This document shows positions 60,199 through 62,742 of a stretch of 62,742 nucleotides of DNA, in pieces. The translations under genes and the position numbers were made by a program. The stretch comes from DASWFI01 sp036394315 (GTDB taxonomy: Bacteria > Patescibacteriota > Doudnabacteria > UBA920 > O2-02-FULL-48-8): contig DASWFI010000156.1 in NCBI GenBank assembly GCA_036394315.1, positions 1 to 62,742 of the forward strand, given 5' to 3'. The notes under the pieces are model-generated. The model searched no databases and was not told the origin of the DNA. It saw only the letters and a list, made by a program, of their open reading frames with translations. Numbering within the stretch: position 1 is the stretch's first letter; each line of letters opens with the position of its first letter.

Positions 60199-61076
60199 GA
60201 CGGTAGATTCTTAATGGCGAGAACTTCCCGAGCAGGCGTGCGGTCCCCGGTGCAGCTGATCATGCGCGGAGCCTGCAGAAAGCGAAGCGAGAAACCGAGG
60301 CGCCTGTACAAGGTGACGATGCGTTTCGTGGCCTGATTCGATAGGACGACGGGGCCGGGATGCCGGGCGAGCCACTCTGCGGCTCGCACCTGGTCCTCCC
60401 AAGCGAATCCACCCTTGGAGTAGTGAGTGAACTCGACGTCATATGGGGGGTCAGCGTACACAAAGTCACCGGGTTCCAGGGGCACGGCCTCGAAATCCCG
60501 GCTGAGGAACGTCCAATTGGCGAAGAGTTCGCGATAGTCGCTGAAGTCGGTCGTGTAACCGATTTTCTTGTAACGGCCGAAGGGCACGTTGAACTGACCC
60601 TTCTGATTGAATCGACAAAGACCGTTGTATCCAGTGCGATTTAGATAATAGAACAGTGCCGCAGCTTCAGCTCCGTCGTCGGCCTTGTTGGCCAGCAGTT
60701 CATTGAAATGATCTCGATACGCGTAGTACGTCCGCTCGTCGTTCTGCATCGGCAGCGAGGTTACCAACCCGCGTTTCAGCCAACCGTAAAAGTTAATAAG
60801 GTGAGTGTTGACGTCGTTGAGGAGCGCCTGCTGCGGTCGCAAACCAATCGTCACGGCCAACCCGCCGGAGAAGGGCTCCACCAGGCGGCAGTGCTGATGG
60901 CGCGCCCACAACGGCAGGAGGTGCGGAAGTTGCCAGCGCTTGCCTCCGGCCCACTTCAAAGGCGGCCTCAGGACGGACGCGTTGCCTCGAGTTCTCAGGA
61001 CGACCGGCGCGAATCGCGGTCTTGCAGTCCGCACCAAAGTTGTTGCTCGGCCTTTCATGTAGCTAAACTCTATCAT
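60195..61076 (-). CDS. D12-class N6-adenine DNA methyltransferase
   Basis: Protein of up to 293 residues (ATG 61076; a second ATG at 61058). Motif X/I LKWAGGKRWQLP (residues 40-51), VEPFSGGLAV (66-75), NRTGYNGLCRFNQKGQFNVP and catalytic DPPYD (209-213) define the Dam/DpnM-type family. Probable target adenine in GATC-like sites by family. It protects against the adjacent nuclease. Confidence 0.9.
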   Translation of the reverse strand: MIEFSYMKGRATTLVRTARPRFAPVVLRTRGNASVLRPPLKWAGGKRWQLPHLLPLWARHQHCRLVEPFSGGLAVTIGLRPQQALLNDVNTHLINFYGWLKRGLVTSLPMQNDERTYYAYRDHFNELLANKADDGAEAAALFYYLNRTGYNGLCRFNQKGQFNVPFGRYKKIGYTTDFSDYRELFANWTFLSRDFEAVPLEPGDFVYADPPYDVEFTHYSKGGFAWEDQVRAAEWLARHPGPVVLSNQATKRIVTLYRRLGFSLRFLQAPRMISCTGDRTPAREVLAIKNLPS

Positions 61077-61655
61077 ATCAATACGTTACTGGCAATTTAG
61101 TGGTTCTAGATGGGCGACGTCCTCACCGACACTATCAATCCGTTGATTTAGTGATGCTGACTGTGTGAACGATTTTGAGACGCAATCGACAGCTCCTTGT
61201 CGGCCTGCTTTCCGTGGACACACGGGCATATGTGAGGCAATTCATGTGCGTTGGTCAGTTGTCAGTCTATTAATTGAGACGCTGGCAGAGTGACACGCCG
61301 TTGACGAATTTCAAGTATTTTCCCACCCTTCAAGCATGAAGTACCCATTCTTCCTCCTTGGCGCGATGTGTCAAATAGACCTCGCAATGACGGTCCGCGC
61401 ACGACCTGTCGGCCGTGCGGACGGATCGTAACGTTCATCCAAGCTCCTTCCAGTTGGGCCGACACGGATGAAGAAGACCAGCAACTGTTTCAAATCGTCC
61501 GTATGGGAAATGTCTGCATGCCGATCTATGCCGACGCTCAAATGAAAAGCCACCGTTCTATTTGCTCACCCTTCGCGCAGCTTGGAAACAGTCTGTCTGG
61601 TGTGCCCCGGTGGCGTCGAACATGGATAGACACGATCGACGGTCGGTCACAACTT

Positions 61656-61705
61656 CGAGAGTTGCATCAGGTCTTGATCAGGTGCCCGGGCACCTGCAAC
61701 TCTCG
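61656..61705 (+). ncRNA. Nested palindrome, possible structured RNA or recombination site
   Basis: CGAGAGTTGCA (61656-61666) is inverted at 61695-61705 and encloses the perfect 16-bp palindrome AGGTGCCCGGGCACCT (61680-61695). A terminator follows 10 nt later, so a short RNA is possible. Confidence 0.35.
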
Positions 61706-61715
61706 AACACAAACG

Positions 61716-61750
61716 AAACGACCTCCGCGAGGAGGTCGTTTGCTTTGTTT
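61716..61750 (+). terminator. Strong terminator-like hairpin in the cargo block
   Basis: AAACGACCTCC and GGAGGTCGTTT form an 11-bp stem around GCGA; GCTTTGTTT follows. Confidence 0.7.
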
Positions 61751-62192
61751 ATTGGCCGTTTTGAGTGACTTCGAGAGTGTTTTCTGGTCGGCTAAACAGA
61801 ACTTCTCTCGAATGCGATTTGTCCCCAGGAAGAGCCACCGTCTCGAGGTGCGAGCATCCTCTACACGGTGGTCAGTATAGGCCTTAAGAACTGACCGTAC
61901 AAGGTGATGGCCGATCATCGCGCTGATGAGTGACGACAAAGTCGATCGAACGGTGCGCCCGTAACTTCAATCGCACTGGCCCGCTTGGTCCAAGAACGAC
62001 GGGACTCGCCTCCATGATTCTGTCGACGACCCTCTACGGCGGCTGGCGATCCTCTTGTGTCCAATGTAGCTACTCCGAACGTTACTGGCCCGTTCTCTTC
62101 GAAAGACCGGTCTTCGGCAGCCAATCACGGTACTTGTTGTTACGACAACGGGAGCGGACCGTTTGCGCTATCCTGTTGGCGGAGGGCCTGTC

Positions 62193-62519
62193 ATGAGATC
62201 TGGTTTTCGTCGCCCACTTCAGGGGCTTCTCGTATGTTTGACGCTGGTGTCAACTGGACTGGCGGCCCAACCGCTTCCGGCGACCGAGGCGGTAAACATG
62301 CAAAGAGCGACGCTGGAAGAGACGCGCGCGAAGCGAATCCAGGACGGTTGGCTTGAAGGGATAAAGATTGTTATCGGCGCCGCTGCCGGTGCTTGGGCCG
62401 TCAGGAAGTTCATCGCCTCGCAACGCCACGCTTTCAAGCTGAAAGCGATTGAATTAGCCTTAGATGCCGACAGTCCTGACGCTGTTAATTTTACAACGCA
62501 TTTTTATCAAAATTTGTAA
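62193..62519 (+). pseudogene. Secreted or membrane protein interrupted by repeat B
   Basis: ATG 62193 with GGAGGG 6 bp upstream. A signal peptide (FRRPLQGLLVCLTLVSTGLAA) is followed by a helical region and a hydrophobic segment GIKIVIGAAAGAWAV. At residue about 97 the frame runs into repeat B and gains a short AT-rich tail (VNFTTHFYQNL). The original C-terminus was probably cut by the insertion; beyond the repeat the frame could continue only a few codons. Confidence 0.55.
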
Positions 62520-62601
62520 TTTAAATTTAATACCCCTTATTTTGAAGGGGTATTTTTAAAAATATTACAAATTTTATAGTATTTCGAGCGTAAAATTAAC
62601 A
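62483..62601. repeat. 119-bp AT-rich palindromic repeat, copy B
   Basis: Identical by eye to copy A (57733-57851), same orientation, but embedded in GC-rich sequence on both sides, inside the 62193 gene. No clear target duplication at its borders. Confidence 0.9.
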
Positions 62602-62742
62602 AGCTGGACGTATTCACTATGATGGTTGTCGACGATCGAGCTGAATGATTGACCCGGGACCCTACGCATAAGATACCCATTGACGCGGCCTCGTCCGGCG
62701 ACGACGCCGTCAAATGCAAATAGGGGAAGGCCTTGAAGAGCT
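62602..62742. other. GC-rich end of the window
   Basis: The sequence stays GC-rich after repeat B. No gene can be assigned in these 141 bases. Confidence 0.5.

Larger units (their letters stand above)
61077..62192. other. GC-rich interval without a convincing gene
   Basis: About 1.1 kb with overlapping open frames but no domain, ribosome-binding site or codon pattern that I trust. It contains nested palindromes at 61656-61705 and a strong hairpin at 61716-61741. Low coding density contrasts with the host. Confidence 0.55.
57852..62482. mobile_element. GC-rich cargo block between identical repeats
   Basis: About 4.6 kb of high GC, loosely coded DNA with DUF6791-ThiF, DUF6527-like, a Dam-type methyltransferase and a nuclease. 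Composition and coding density differ from the host. The direct 119-bp repeats on both sides suggest insertion or recombination through them; an assembly join is an alternative. Confidence 0.6.

Noticed and set aside
61368..61880. 170-codon plus-strand frame in the cargo block
   Set aside because: No ribosome-binding site, no domain, and it runs through the nested palindromes and terminator hairpin.
1..62742. CRISPR arrays or cas genes
   Set aside because: No regularly spaced short repeats or Cas motifs were seen; the only long exact repeat is the 119-bp pair.

Overview
The window reads as chromosome of a Patescibacteria/CPR-type bacterium (Parcubacteria-like; the exact lineage cannot be fixed by eye). 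The case rests on compact, overlapping operons, several small protein families that I associate with CPR genomes (DUF5674, sunset domain, small beta-carbonic-anhydrase-like protein, lone CofE-like ligase, UvrD helicase with a C-terminal nuclease domain), a minimal purine set, and weak or absent Shine-Dalgarno sequences in most low-GC genes. UGA is a normal stop: prfB keeps its programmed frameshift, and ATGA stop/start overlaps are common.

Layout. 0.2-3.3 kb: EnvC-like M23 hydrolase and an ABC exporter. 3.5-4.2 kb: NYN-domain protein. 4.5-9.3 kb: C39-like protease, cysteine desulfurase, sunset-domain protein, a Trm11-like methyltransferase with bL27, and two small GC-rich genes. 9.4-10.5 kb: bactofilin-like membrane protein. 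10.6-19.9 kb: a long leftward operon that combines dTTP synthesis (dcd, tmk, CYTH, thyA, NUDIX, folA, HD) with prfB, ftsE, ftsX, rplI and pyrG. 19.9-21.4 kb: CofE-like ligase and an ECF-S-like membrane protein behind a candidate riboswitch. 21.8-24.9 kb: secE-nusG-slipin-rplK-rplA. 25-36.4 kb: gyrB, pheS/pheT (split by a TSP3-repeat protein) and a UvrD helicase-nuclease. 36.4-39.6 kb: a GC-rich cassette with purH split into its two domains around a purO. 39.6-44.4 kb: NYN protein, RmuC, a divergent MreB-like gene with a bitopic partner, and tRNAs. 44.6-53.4 kb: CCA-adding enzyme, carbonic-anhydrase-like protein and a complete F-type ATP synthase operon.

From 53.5 kb the content turns mobile: a replication-relaxation protein, another NYN protein and an IS21-type istA/istB pair. 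A GC-rich, loosely packed block (57.85-62.48 kb) follows, bracketed by two identical 119-bp AT-rich repeats with inverted ends. It carries a DUF6791/ThiF E1-like protein with a DUF6527-like partner, convergent with a Dam-type methyltransferase and PD-(D/E)XK nuclease. This looks like a defence island, although an assembly chimera through the repeat has to be excluded.

A recurring theme is GC-rich genes, each with a canonical promoter, a strong GGAGG site and its own terminator, set as self-contained cassettes among lower-GC operons (6.5, 8.9, 25.0, 36.4-39.6, 41.3-43.3 and 43.8-44.4 kb). The most novel-looking items are the 57.9-62.6 kb island, the MreB-like pair, the split purH/purO cluster with an in-frame UGA, and the leader RNA at 21.24-21.39 kb.
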